Positions 38,200 through 49,700 of a DNA stretch of 64,000 nt are shown piece by piece. The stretch spans positions 13,900,404 through 13,964,403 of the forward strand of contig CM050657.1 of assembly GCA_027574665.1 (NCBI GenBank). The letters are read 5' to 3'. Position 1 is the first letter of the stretch; each line of letters begins with the position of its first letter. The position numbers and the translations under genes were made by a program. Source of the stretch: Rhynochetos jubatus. Taxonomy: Eukaryota; Chordata; Aves; Eurypygiformes; Rhynochetidae. The notes beneath the pieces were generated by a model, which saw only the letters and a list, made by a program, of their open reading frames with translations, was not told the DNA's origin and made no database searches.

Positions 38200-39760
38200 G
38201 CCCCGGCCCCTGTGGGTTCTGGCTAATACAGGTGGGGAGGCAGCAATGTGGGTGCAGTGTTTTGCTCCTCTTGGCAGGCCTTTGCAATGCCAGCTAGCCC
38301 TGGAGCTGTGGGCTTTCTGGTTCTCCGGACGCTAACCCTAAGCGTAACCCTAATTGTTAGGGTGCGCGGTTTCCAGCCCCAGCCCCTCTGGGTTCTGGCT
38401 AATAAAGGTGGGGAGGCAGCAATGTGGGTGCAGTGTTTTGCTCCTCTTGGCAGGCCTTTGCAATGCCAGCTAGCCCTGGAGCTGTGGGCTTTCTGGTTCT
38501 CCGGACGCTAACCCTAAGCGTAACCCTAATTGTTAGGGTGGTCGGTTTCCGGCCCCGGCCCCTCTGGGTTCTGGCTAGGGAAGGTGGGGAGGCAGCAATG
38601 TGGGTGCAGTGTTTTGCTGCTCTTGGCAGGCCTTTGCAATGCCAGCTAGCCCTGGAGCTGTGGGCTTTCTGGTTCTCCGGACGCTAACCCTAAGCGTAAC
38701 CCTAATATTTGACGTGCGCGGTTTCCAGCCCCGGCCCCTCCGGATTCTGGCTAGGGACGGTGGGGAGGCAGCAATGTGGGTGCAGTGTTTTGCTCCTCTT
38801 GGCAGGCCTTTGCAATGCCAGCTAGCCCTGGAGCTGTGGGCTTTCTGGTTCTCCGGACGCTAACCCTAACCCTAACCCTAATATTTGACGTGCGCGGTTT
38901 CCGGCCCCGGCCCCTGTGGGTTCTGGCTAGGGAAGGTGGGGAGGCAGCAATGTGGGTGCAGTGTTTTGCTCCTCTTGGCAGGCCTTTGCAATGCCAGCTA
39001 GCCCTGGAGCTGTGGGCTTTGTGGTTCTCCGGACGCTAACCCTAAGCGTAACCCTAATTGTTAGCGTCCGCGGTTTCCGGCCCCGGCCCCTCTGGGTTCT
39101 GGCTAATACAGGTGGGGAGGCAGCAATGTGGGTGCAGTGTTTTGCTCCTCTTGGCAGGCCTTTGCAATGCCAGCTAGCCCTGGAGCTGTGGGCTTTCTGG
39201 TTCTCCGGACGCTAACCCTAAGCGTAACCCTAATATTTGACGTGCGCGGTTTCCGGCCCCGGCCCCTCTGGATTCTGGCTAATAAAGGTGGGGATGCAGC
39301 AATGTGGGTGCAGTGTTTTGCTCCTCTTGGCAGGCCTTTGCAAGGCCAGCTAGCCCTGGAGCTGTGGGCTTTCTGGTTCTCCGGACGCTAACCCTAAGCG
39401 TAACCCTAATTGTTCGGGTGCGCGGTTTCCGGCCCCGGCCCCTCTGGGTTCTGGCTAGGGAAGGTGGGGAGGCAGCAATGTGGGTGCAGTGTTTTGCTCC
39501 TCTTGGCAGGCCTTTGCAATGCCAGCTAGCCCTGGAGCTGTGGGCTTTCTGGTTCTCCGGACGCTAACCCTAAGCGTAACCCTAATTGTTAGGGTGCGCG
39601 GTTTCCGACCCGGCCCCTCTGGGTTCTGGCTAATAAAGGTGGGGAGGCAGCAATGTGGGTGCAGTGTTTTGCTCCTCTTGGCAGGCCTTTGCAATGCCAG
39701 CTAGCCCTGGAGCTGTGGGCTTTCTGGTTCTCCGGACGCTAACCCTAAGCGTAACCCTAA
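38200..39760. repeat. 15-unit-spaced block B1 (matches B2 at +2,639 bp)
   Basis: About 1.56 kb recurs at about 40,839-42,399, 2,639 bp away (15 units minus 1 bp). The best marker is GTTAGGGTGGTCGG in place of GTTAGGGTGCGCGG: it occurs only at 38,532-38,545 and 41,171-41,184. Other shared markers are CCCCTCCGGATTCTGG with AGGGACGG, (TAACCC)3 at 38,861 and 41,500, GCAAGGCCAG, and the 175-bp GACCCGG unit. Confidence 0.87.
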
Positions 39761-40838
39761 TATTTGACGTGCGCGGTTTCCGGCCCCGGCCCCCCTGGGT
39801 TCTGGCTAATAAAGGTGGGGAGGCAGCAATGTGGGTGCAGTGTTTTGCTCCTCTTGGCAGGCCTTTGCAATGCCAGCTAGCCCTGGAGCTGTGGGCTTTC
39901 TGGTTCTCCGGACGCTAACCCTAAGCGTAACCCTAATTGTTAGGGTGCGCGGTTTCCGTCCCCGGCCCCTCTGGGTTCTGGCTAGGGAAGGTGGGGAGGC
40001 AGCAATGTGGGTGCAGTGTTTTGCTCCTCTTGGCAGGCCTTTGCAATGCCAGCTAGCCCTGGAGCTGTGGGCTTTCTGGTTCTCCGGACGCTAACCCTAG
40101 GCGTAACCCTAATTGTTAGGGTGCGCGGTTTCCGGCCCCGGCCCCTGTGGGTTCTGGCTAATACAGGTGGGGAGGCAGCAATGTGGGTGCAGTGTTTTGC
40201 TCCTCTTGGCAGGCCTTTGCAATGCCAGCTAGCCCTGGAGCTGTGGGCTTTCTGGTTCTCCGGACGCTAACCCTAAGCGTAACCCTAATTGTTAGGGTGC
40301 GCGGTTTCCAGCCCCAGCCCCTCTGGGTTCTGGCTAATAAAGGTGGGGAGGCAGCAATGTGGGTGCAGTGTTTTGCTGCTCTTGGCAGGCCTTTGCAATG
40401 CCAGCTAGCCCTGGAGCTGTGGGCTTTCTGGTTCTCCGGACGCTAACCCTAGGCGTAACCCTAATTGTTAGGGTGCGCGGTTTCCGGCCCCGGCCCCTGT
40501 GGGTTCTGGCTAATACAGGTGGGGAGGCAGCAATGTGGGTGCAGTGTTTTGCTCCTCTTGGCAGGCCTTTGCAATGCCAGCTAGCCCTGGAGCTGTGGGC
40601 TTTCTGGTTCTCCGGACGCTAACCCTAAGCGTAACCCTAATTGTTAGGGTGCGCGGTTTCCGGCCCCGGCCCCTGTGGGTTCTGGCTAATAAAGGTGGGG
40701 AGGCAGCAATGTGGGTGCAGTGTTTTGCTCCTCTTGGCAGGCCTTTGCAATGCCAGCTAGCCCTGGAGCTGTGGGCTTTGTGGTTCTCCGGACGCTAACC
40801 CTAAGCGTAACCCTAATATTTGACGTGCGCGGTTTCCG

Positions 40839-42399
40839 GCCCCGGCCCCTGTGGGTTCTGGCTAATACAGGTGGGGAGGCAGCAATGTGGGTGCAGTGTT
40901 TTGCTCCTCTTGGCAGGCCTTTGCAATGCCAGCTAGCCCTGGAGCTGTGGGCTTTCTGGTTCTCCGGACGCTAACCCTAAGCGTAACCCTAATTGTTAGG
41001 GTGCGCGGTTTCCAGCCCCAGCCCCTCTGGGTTCTGGCTAATAAAGGTGGGGAGGCAGCAATGTGGGTGCAGTGTTTTGCTCCTCTTGGCAGGCCTTTGC
41101 AATGCCAGCTAGCCCTGGAGCTGTGGGCTTTCTGGTTCTCCGGACGCTAACCCTAAGCGTAACCCTAATTGTTAGGGTGGTCGGTTTCCGGCCCCGGCCC
41201 CTCTGGGTTCTGGCTAGGGAAGGTGGGGAGGCAGCAATGTGGGTGCAGTGTTTTGCTGCTCTTGGCAGGCCTTTGCAATGCCAGCTAGCCCTGGAGCTGT
41301 GGGCTTTCTGGTTCTCCGGACGCTAACCCTAAGCGTAACCCTAATATTTGACGTGCGCGGTTTCCAGCCCCGGCCCCTCCGGATTCTGGCTAGGGACGGT
41401 GGGGAGGCAGCAATGTGGGTGCAGTGTTTTGCTCCTCTTGGCAGGCCTTTGCAATGCCAGCTAGCCCTGGAGCTGTGGGCTTTCTGGTTCTCCGGACGCT
41501 AACCCTAACCCTAACCCTAATATTTGACGTGCGCGGTTTCCGGCCCCGGCCCCTGTGGGTTCTGGCTAGGGAAGGTGGGGAGGCAGCAATGTGGGTGCAG
41601 TGTTTTGCTCCTCTTGGCAGGCCTTTGCAATGCCAGCTAGCCCTGGAGCTGTGGGCTTTGTGGTTCTCCGGACGCTAACCCTAAGCGTAACCCTAATTGT
41701 TAGCGTCCGCGGTTTCCGGCCCCGGCCCCTCTGGGTTCTGGCTAATACAGGTGGGGAGGCAGCAATGTGGGTGCAGTGTTTTGCTCCTCTTGGCAGGCCT
41801 TTGCAATGCCAGCTAGCCCTGGAGCTGTGGGCTTTCTGGTTCTCCGGACGCTAACCCTAAGCGTAACCCTAATATTTGACGTGCGCGGTTTCCGGCCCCG
41901 GCCCCTCTGGATTCTGGCTAATAAAGGTGGGGATGCAGCAATGTGGGTGCAGTGTTTTGCTCCTCTTGGCAGGCCTTTGCAAGGCCAGCTAGCCCTGGAG
42001 CTGTGGGCTTTCTGGTTCTCCGGACGCTAACCCTAAGCGTAACCCTAATTGTTCGGGTGCGCGGTTTCCGGCCCCGGCCCCTCTGGGTTCTGGCTAGGGA
42101 AGGTGGGGAGGCAGCAATGTGGGTGCAGTGTTTTGCTCCTCTTGGCAGGCCTTTGCAATGCCAGCTAGCCCTGGAGCTGTGGGCTTTCTGGTTCTCCGGA
42201 CGCTAACCCTAAGCGTAACCCTAATTGTTAGGGTGCGCGGTTTCCGACCCGGCCCCTCTGGGTTCTGGCTAATAAAGGTGGGGAGGCAGCAATGTGGGTG
42301 CAGTGTTTTGCTCCTCTTGGCAGGCCTTTGCAATGCCAGCTAGCCCTGGAGCTGTGGGCTTTCTGGTTCTCCGGACGCTAACCCTAAGCGTAACCCTAA
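40839..42399. repeat. 15-unit-spaced block B2
   Basis: Second copy of 38,200-39,760. Its right part also belongs to the larger block A2, so duplications at 2,639, 5,103 and 7,742 bp are nested, and 2,639 + 5,103 = 7,742. The simplest reading is one segment duplicated twice, with later exchange. Confidence 0.85.
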
Positions 42400-44692
42400 T
42401 TGTTAGGGTGCGCGGTTTCCGGCCCCGGCCCCTCTGGGTTCTGGCTAATAAAGGTGGGGAGGCAGCAATGTGTGTGCAGTGTTTTGCTCCTCTTGGCAGG
42501 CCTTTGCAATGCCAGCTAGCCCTGGAGCTGTGGGCTTTGTGGTTCTCCGGACGCTAACCCTAAGCGTAACCCTAATTGTTAGCGTCCGCGGTTTCCGGCC
42601 CCGGCCCCTCTGGGTTCTGGCTAGGGAAGGTGGGGAGGCAGCAATGTGGGTGCAGTGTTTTGCTCCTCTTGGCAGGCCTTTGCAATGCCAGCTAGCCCTG
42701 GAGCTGTGGGCTTTCTGGTTCTCCGGACGCTAACCCTAAGCGTAACCCTAATATTTGACGTGCGCGGTTTCCGGCCCCGGCCCCTGTGGGTTCTGGCTAA
42801 TAAAGGTGGGGAGGCAGCAATGTGGGTGCAGTGTTTTGCTCCTCTTGGCAGGCCTTTGCAATGCCAGCTAGCCCTGGAGCTGTGGGCTTTCTGGTTCTCC
42901 GGACGCTAACCCTAAGCGTAACCCTAATATTTGACGTGCGCGGTTTCCGGCCCCGGCCCCCCTGGGTTCTGGCTAATAAAGGTGGGGAGGCAGCAATGTG
43001 GGTGCAGTGTTTTGCTCCTCTTGGCAGGCCTTTGCAATGCCAGCTAGCCCTGGAGCTGTGGGCTTTCTGGTTCTCCGGACGCTAACCCTAAGCGTAACCC
43101 TAATTGTTAGGGTGCGCGGTTTCCGTCCCCGGCCCCTCTGGGTTCTGGCTAGGGAAGGTGGGGAGGCAGCAATGTGGGTGCAGTGTTTTGCTCCTCTTGG
43201 CAGGCCTTTGCAATGCCAGCTAGCCCTGGAGCTGTGGGCTTTCTGGTTCTCCGGACGCTAACCCTAGGCGTAACCCTAATTGTTAGGGTGCGCGGTTTCC
43301 GGCCCCGGCCCCTGTGGGTTCTGGCTAATACAGGTGGGGAGGCAGCAATGTGGGTGCAGTGTTTTGCTCCTCTTGGCAGGCCTTTGCAATGCCAGCTAGC
43401 CCTGGAGCTGTGGGCTTTCTGGTTCTCCGGACGCTAACCCTAAGCGTAACCCTAATTGTTAGGGTGCGCGGTTTCCAGCCCCAGCCCCTCTGGGTTCTGG
43501 CTAATAAAGGTGGGGAGGCAGCAATGTGGGTGCAGTGTTTTGCTGCTCTTGGCAGGCCTTTGCAATGCCAGCTAGCCCTGGAGCTGTGGGCTTTCTGGTT
43601 CTCCGGACGCTAACCCTAGGCGTAACCCTAATTGTTAGGGTGCGCGGTTTCCGGCCCCGGCCCCTGTGGGTTCTGGCTAATACAGGTGGGGAGGCAGCAA
43701 TGTGGGTGCAGTGTTTTGCTCCTCTTGGCAGGCCTTTGCAATGCCAGCTAGCCCTGGAGCTGTGGGCTTTCTGGTTCTCCGGACGCTAACCCTAAGCGTA
43801 ACCCTAATTGTTAGGGTGCGCGGTTTCCAGCCCCAGCCCCTCTGGGTTCTGGCTAATAAAGGTGGGGAGGCAGCAATGTGGGTGCAGTGTTTTGCTGCTC
43901 TTGGCAGGCCTTTGCAATGCCAGCTAGCCCTGGAGCTGTGGGCTTTCTGGTTCTCCGGACGCTAACCCTAGGCGTAACCCTAATTGTTAGGGTGCGCGGT
44001 TTCCGGCCCCGGCCCCTGTGGGTTCTGGCTAATACAGGTGGGGAGGCAGCAATGTGGGTGCAGTGTTTTGCTCCTCTTGGCAGGCCTTTGCAATGCCAGC
44101 TAGCCCTGGAGCTGTGGGCTTTCTGGTTCTCCGGACGCTAACCCTAAGCGTAACCCTAATATTTGACGTGCGCGGTTTCCGGCCCCGGCCCCCCTGGGTT
44201 CTGGCTAATAAAGGTGGGGAGGCAGCAATGTGGGTGCAGTGTTTTGCTGCTCTTGGCAGGCCTTTGCAATGCCAGCTAGCCCTGGAGCTGTGGGCTTTCT
44301 GGTTCTCCGGACGCTAACCCTAACCCTAACCCTAATATTTGACGTGCGCGGTTTCCGGCCCCGGCCCCTGTGGGTTCTGGCTAGGGAAGGTGGGGAGGCA
44401 GCAATGTGGGTGCAGTGTTTTGCTCCTCTTGGCAGGCCTTTGCAATGCCAGCTAGCCCTGGAGCTGTGGGCTTTCTGGTTCTCCGGACGCTAACCCTAAG
44501 CGTAACCCTAATATTTGACGTGCGCGGTTTCCGGTCCCGGCCCCTCTGGGTTCTGGCTAATAAAGGTGGGGAGGCAGCAATGTGGGTGCAGTGTTTTGCT
44601 CCTCTTGGCAGGCCTTTGCAATGCCAGCTAGCCCTGGAGCTGTGGGCTTTCTGGTTCTCCGGACGCTAACCCTAAGCGTAACCCTAATATTT
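41442..44692. repeat. Higher-order repeat block A2
   Basis: Second copy of the 33,700-36,950 block, with the same order of cassette types and the same 175-bp units. Beyond its right end the two lineages are rearranged: a CCTGGAACTG marker sits 8,094 bp apart (46 units minus 2 bp) instead of 7,742, and then 7,742-bp agreement resumes near 38.0 and 45.7 kb. Two units therefore seem to have been gained or lost between. Confidence 0.82.
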
Positions 44693-46595
44693 GACATGCG
44701 CGGTTTCCGGCCCCGGCCCCCCTGGGTTCTGGCTTGGAAAGGTGGGGAGGCAGCAATGAGGGTGCAGTGTTTTGCTCCTCTTGGCAGGCCTTTGCAATGC
44801 CAGCTAGCCCTGGAGCTGTGGGCTTTCTGGTTCTCCGGACGCTAACCCTAAGCGTAACCCTAATTGTTAGGGTGCGCGGTTTCCGGCCCCGGCCCCTGTG
44901 GGTTCTGGCTAATAAAGGTGGGGAGGCAGCAATGTGGGTGCAGTGTTTTGCTCCTTTTGGCAGGCCTTTGCAATGCCAGCTAGCCCTGGAGCTGTGGGCT
45001 TTCTGGTTCTCCGGACGCTAACCCTAAGCGTAACCCTAATATTTGACGTGCGCGGTTTCCGGCCCCGGCCCCTGTGGGTTCTGGCTAATAAAGGTGGGGA
45101 GGCAGCAATGTGGGTGCAGTGTTTTGCTCCTCTTGGCAGGCCTTTGCAATGCCAGCTAGCCCTGGAGCTGTGGGCTTTCTGGTTCTCCGGACGCTAACCC
45201 TAAGCGTAACCCTAATTGTTAGGGTGCGCGGTTTCCGTCCCCGGCCCCTCTGGGTTCTGGCTAGGGAAGGTGGGGAGGCAGCAATGTGGGTGCAGTGTTT
45301 TGCTCCTCTTGGCAGGCCTTTGCAATGCCAGCTAGCCCTGGAGCTGTGGGCTTTCTGGTTCTCCGGACGCTAACCCTAAGCGTAACCCTAATTGTTAGCG
45401 TCCGCGATTTCCGGCCCCGGCCCCTGTGGGTTCTGGCTAATACAGGTGGGGAGGCAGCAATGTGGGTGCAGTGTTTTGCTCCTCTTGGCAGGCCTTTGCA
45501 ATGCCAGCTAGCCCTGGAGCTGTGGGCTTTCTGGTTCTCCGGACGCTAACCCTAACCCTAACCCTAATATTTGACGTGCGCGGTTTCCGGCCCCGGCCCC
45601 TGTGGGTTCTGGCTAATAAAGGTGGGGAGGCAGCAATGTGGGTGCAGTGTTTTGCTGCTCTTGGCAGGCCTTTGCAATGCCAGCTAGCCCTGGAACTGTG
45701 GGCTTTCTGGTTCTCCGGACGCTAACCCTAAGCGTAACCCTAATTGTTAGGGTGCGCGGTTTCCGTCCCCGGCCCCTCTGGGTTCTGGCTAGGGAAGGTG
45801 GGGAGGCAGCAATGTGGGTGCAGTGTTTTGCTCCTCTTGGCAGGCCTTTGCAATGCCAGCTAGCCCTGGAGCTGTGGGCTTTCTGGTTCTCCGGACGCTA
45901 ACCCTAAGCGTAACCCTAATTGTTAGCGTCCGCGATTTCCGGCCCCGGCCCCTGTGGGTTCTGGCTAATACAGGTGGGGAGGCAGCAATGTGGGTGCAGT
46001 GTTTTGCTCCTCTTGGCAGGCCTTTGCAATGCCAGCTAGCCCTGGAGCTGTGGGCTTTCTGGTTCTCCGGACGCTAACCCTAAGCGTAACCCTAATTGTT
46101 AGGGTGCGCGGTTTCCAGCCCCAGCCCCTCTGGGTTCTGGCTAATAAAGGTGGGGAGGCAGCAATGTGGGTGCAGTGTTTTGCTCCTCTTGGCAGGCCTT
46201 TGCAATGCCAGCTAGCCCTGGAGCTGTGGGCTTTCTGGTTCTCCGGACGCTAACCCTAAGCGTAACCCTAATTGTTAGGGTGCGCGGTTTCCGTCCCCGG
46301 CCCCTCTGGGTTCTGGCTAGGGAAGGTGGGGAGGCAGCAATGTGGGTGCAGTGTTTTGCTGCTCTTGGCAGGCCTTTGCAATGCCAGCTAGCCCTGGAGC
46401 TGTGGGCTTTCTGGTTCTCCGGACGCTAACCCTAAGCGTAACCCTAATATTTGACGTGCGCGGTTTCCAGCCCCGGCCCCTCCGGATTCTGGCTAGGGAC
46501 GGTGGGGAGGCAGCAATGTGGGTGCAGTGTTTTGCTCCTCTTGGCAGGCCTTTGCAATGCCAGCTAGCCCTGGAGCTGTGGGCTTTCTGGTTCTC

Positions 46596-46651
46596 CGGAC
46601 GCTAACCCTAAGCGTAACCCTAATTGTTAGGGTGCGCGGTTTCCGGCCCCG
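46596..46651. promoter_or_regulatory. CpG cluster of the satellite unit, representative
   Basis: The seven consensus CpGs lie at unit positions 170-171 and 174-175, then, in the next copy, 11-12, 33-34, 35-36, 42-43 and 48-49. Together they span about 56 bp across the unit boundary. The remaining 120 bp has no CpG in the consensus, although its base composition would predict several. Recurrent decay variants (GGACGC to GGATGC, GTGCGC to GTGTGC, GACGTG to GACATG, CCCCGG to CCCTGG) look like deamination of methylated CpG. In human subtelomeres, CpG-rich 61-29-37 repeats next to TTAGGG act as TERRA promoters; any such role here is only an analogy. No TATA box or other promoter motif was recognised. 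Confidence 0.45.
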
Positions 46652-46778
46652 GCCCCTCTGGGTTCTGGCTAGGGAAGGTGGGGAGGCAGCAATGTGGGTG
46701 CAGTGTTTTGCTCCTCTTGGCAGGCCTTTGCAATGCCAGCTAGCCCTGGAGCTGTGGGCTTTCTGGTTCTCCGGACGC
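46603..46778. repeat. Representative consensus monomer (176 bp)
   Basis: This copy matches the array consensus as I read it and is a good reference unit. Internal map: 1-6 TAACCC; 7-12 TAAGCG; 13-21 TAACCCTAA; 22-33 cassette 1 (here TTGTTAGGGTGC); 33-60 CpG- and C-rich block with GGCCCCGGCCCC; 61-68 TTCTGGCT; 69-76 cassette 2 (here AGGGAAGG); 77-110 G-rich start of the constant tract, including the anchor; 115-136 TTGGCA, then palindromic TTGCAA, then TGCCA; 137-142 GCTAGC; 169-176 CCGGACGC, leading into the next TAACCC. The phase of the unit is arbitrary; I begin at the first telomeric hexamer because the three-hexamer variants also start there. Confidence 0.95.
46617..46633. repeat. Inverted telomeric motif (CCCTAA facing TTAGGG), representative
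   Basis: Units with the first cassette in its TTGTTAGGGTGC form contain ACCCTAATTGTTAGGGT, a 7-bp perfect inverted repeat with a TTG loop (unit positions 15-31). The left arm is the C-rich telomeric motif and the right arm is the G-rich motif on the same strand. This form occurs across the whole window, for example at 161-177 in the first complete unit. The other cassette forms (ATTTGACG, GTTAGCGTC, GTTCGGG) break the right arm. A hairpin or cruciform is possible from the sequence, but nothing here shows that one forms. Confidence 0.85.
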
Positions 46779-49700
46779 TAACCCTAAGCGTAACCCTAAT
46801 TGTTAGGGTGCGCGGTTTCCGGCCCCGGCCCCTCTGCGTTCTGGCTAGGGAAGGTGGGGAGGCAGCAATGTGGGTGCAGTGTTTTGCTCCTCTTGGCAGG
46901 CCTTTGCAATGCCAGCTAGCCCTGGAGCTGTGGGCTTTGTGGTTCTCCGGACGCTAACCCTAAGCGTAACCCTAATTGTTACCGTCCGCGGTTTCCGGCC
47001 CCGGCCCCTCTGGGTTCTGGCTAATACAGGTGGGGAGGCAGCAATGTGGGTGCAGTGTTTTGCTCCTCTTGGCAGGCCTTTGCAATGCCAGCTAGCCCTG
47101 GAGCTGTGGGCTTTGTGGTTCTCCGGACGCTAACCCTAAGCGTAACCCTAATTGTTAGGGTGCGCGGTTTCCGGCCCCGGCCCCTCTGGGTTCTGGCTAG
47201 GGAAGGTGGGGAGGCAGCAATGTGGGTGCAGTGTTTTGCTCCTCTTGGCAGGCCTTTGCAATGCCAGCTAGCCCTGGAGCTGTGGGCTTTCTGGTTCTCC
47301 GGACGCTAACCCTAAGCGTAACCCTAATCGTTAGGGTGCGCGGTTTCCGACCCGGCCCCTCTGGGTTCTGGCTAATAAAGGTGGGGAGGCAGCAATGTGG
47401 GTGCAGTGTTTTGCTCCTCTTGGCAGGCCTTTGCAATGCCAGCTAGCCCTGGAGCTGTGGGCTTTCTGGTTCTCCGGACGCTAACCCTAAGCGTAACCCT
47501 AATTGTTAGGGTGCGCGGTTTCCGGCCCCGGCCCCTCTGGGTTCTGGCTTGGAAAGGTGGGGAGGCAGCAATGTGGGTGCAGTGTTTTGCTCCTCTTGGC
47601 AGGCCTTTGCAATGCCAGCTAGCCCTGGAGCTGTGGGCTTTGTGGTTCTCCGGACGCTAACCCTAAGCGTAACCCTAATTGTTCGGGTGCGCGGTTTCCG
47701 GCCCCGGCCCCTCTGGGTTCTGGCTAGGGAAGGTGGGGAGGCAGCAATGTGGGTGCAGTGTTTTGCTCCTCTTGGCAGGCCTTTGCAATGCCAGCTAGCC
47801 CTGGAGCTGTGGGCTTTCTGGTTCTCCGGACGCTAACCCTAAGCGTAACCCTAATATTTGACGTGCGCGGTTTCGGGCCGCGGCCCGTCTGGGTTCTGGC
47901 TAGGGAAGGTGGGGAGGCAGCAATGTGGGTGCAGTGTTTTGCTCCTCTTGGCAGGCCTTTGCAATGCCAGCTAGCCCTGGAGCTGTGGGCTTTCTGGTTC
48001 TCCGGATGCTAACCCTAAGCGTAACCCTAATTGTTAGGGTGCGTGGTTTCCGACCCGGCCCCTCTGGGTTCTGGCTAATAAAGGTGGGGAGGCAGCAATG
48101 TGGGTGCAGTGTTTTGCTCCTCTTGGCAGGCCTTTGCAATGCCAGCTAGCCCTGGAGCTGTGGGCTTTCTGGTTCTCCGGACGCTAACCCTAACCCTAAC
48201 CCTAATATTTGACGTGCGCGGTTTCCGGCCCCGGCCCCTGTGGGTTCTGGCTAATAAAGCTGGGGAGGCAGCAATGTGGGTGCAGTGTTTTGCTGCTCTT
48301 GGCAGGCCTTTGCAATGCCAGCTAGCCCTGGAGCTGTGGGCTTTCTGGTTCTCCGGACGCTAACCCTAAGCGTAACCCTAATATTTGACGTGCGCGGTTT
48401 CCGGCCCCGGCCCCTCTGGATTCTGGCTAATAAAGGTGGGGATGCAGCAATGTGGGTGCAGTGTTTTGCTCCTCTTGGCAGGCCTTTGCAATGCCAGCTA
48501 GCCCTGGAGCTGTGGGCTTTCTGGTTCTCCGGACGCTAACCCTAAGCGTAACCCTAATTGTTAGGGTGCGCGGTTTCCGGCCCTGGCCCCTGTGGGTTCT
48601 GGCTAGGGAAGGTGGGGAGGCAGCAATGTGGGTGCAGTGTTTTGCTCCTCTTGGCAGGCCTTTGCAATGCCAGCTAGCCCTGGAGCTGTGGGCTTTCTGG
48701 TTCTCCGGACGCTAACCCTAAGCGTAACCCTAATTGTTAGGGTGCGCGGTTTCCGTCCCCGGCCCCTGTGGGTTCTGGCTAGGGAAGGTGGGGAGGCAGC
48801 AATGTGGGTGCAGTGTTTTGCTCCTCTTGGCAGGCCTTTGCAAAGCCAGCTAGCCCTGGAGCTGTGGGCTTTCTGGTTCTCCGGACGCTAACCCTAAGCG
48901 TAACCCTAATATTTGACGTGCGCGGTTTCGGGCCGCGGCCCGTCTGGGTTCTGGCTAGGGAAGGTGGGGAGGCAGCAATGTGGGTGCAGAGTTTTGCTCC
49001 TCTTGGCAGGCCTTTGCAATGCCAGCTAGCCCTGGAGCTGTGGGCTTTCTGGTTCTCCGGATGCTAACCCTAAGCGTAACCCTAATTGTTAGGGTGCGCG
49101 GTTTCCGACCCGGCCCCTGTGGGTTCTGGCTAGGGAAGGTGGGGAGGCAGCAATGTGGGTGCAGTGTTTTGCTCCTCTTGGCAGGCCTTTGCAATGCCAG
49201 CTAGCCCTGGAGCTGTGGGCTTTGTGGTTCTCCGGACGCTAACCCTAAGCGTAACCCTAATTGTTAGGGTGCGCGGTTTCCGGCCCCGGCCCCCCTGGGT
49301 TCTGGCTAGGGCAGGTGGGGAGGCAGCAATGTGGGTGCAGTGTTTTGCTCCTCTTGGCAGGCCTTTGCAAGGCCAGCTAGCCCTGGAGCTGTGGGCTTTC
49401 TGGTTCTCCTGACGCTAACCCTAAGCATAACCCTAATATTTGACGTGCGCGGTTTCCGGCCCCGGCCCCTGTGGGTTCTGGCTAGGGAAGGTGGGGAGGC
49501 AGCAATGTGGGTGCAGTGTTTTGCTCCTCTTGGCAGGCCTTTGCAATGCCAGCTAGCCCTGGAGCTGTGGGCTTTCTGGTTCTCCGGACGCTAACCCTAA
49601 GCGTAACCCTAATATTTGAGGTGCGCGGTTTCCGGCCCCGGCCCCTGTGGGTTCTGGCTAATAAAGGTGGGGAGGCAGCAATGAGGGTGCAGTGTTTTGC

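Noticed and set aside
46717-46738. Complete NFI binding site
   Set aside because: The TTGGCA and TGCCA arms are 11 bp apart instead of the 3 bp of the full palindromic site, so only a half-site can be claimed.
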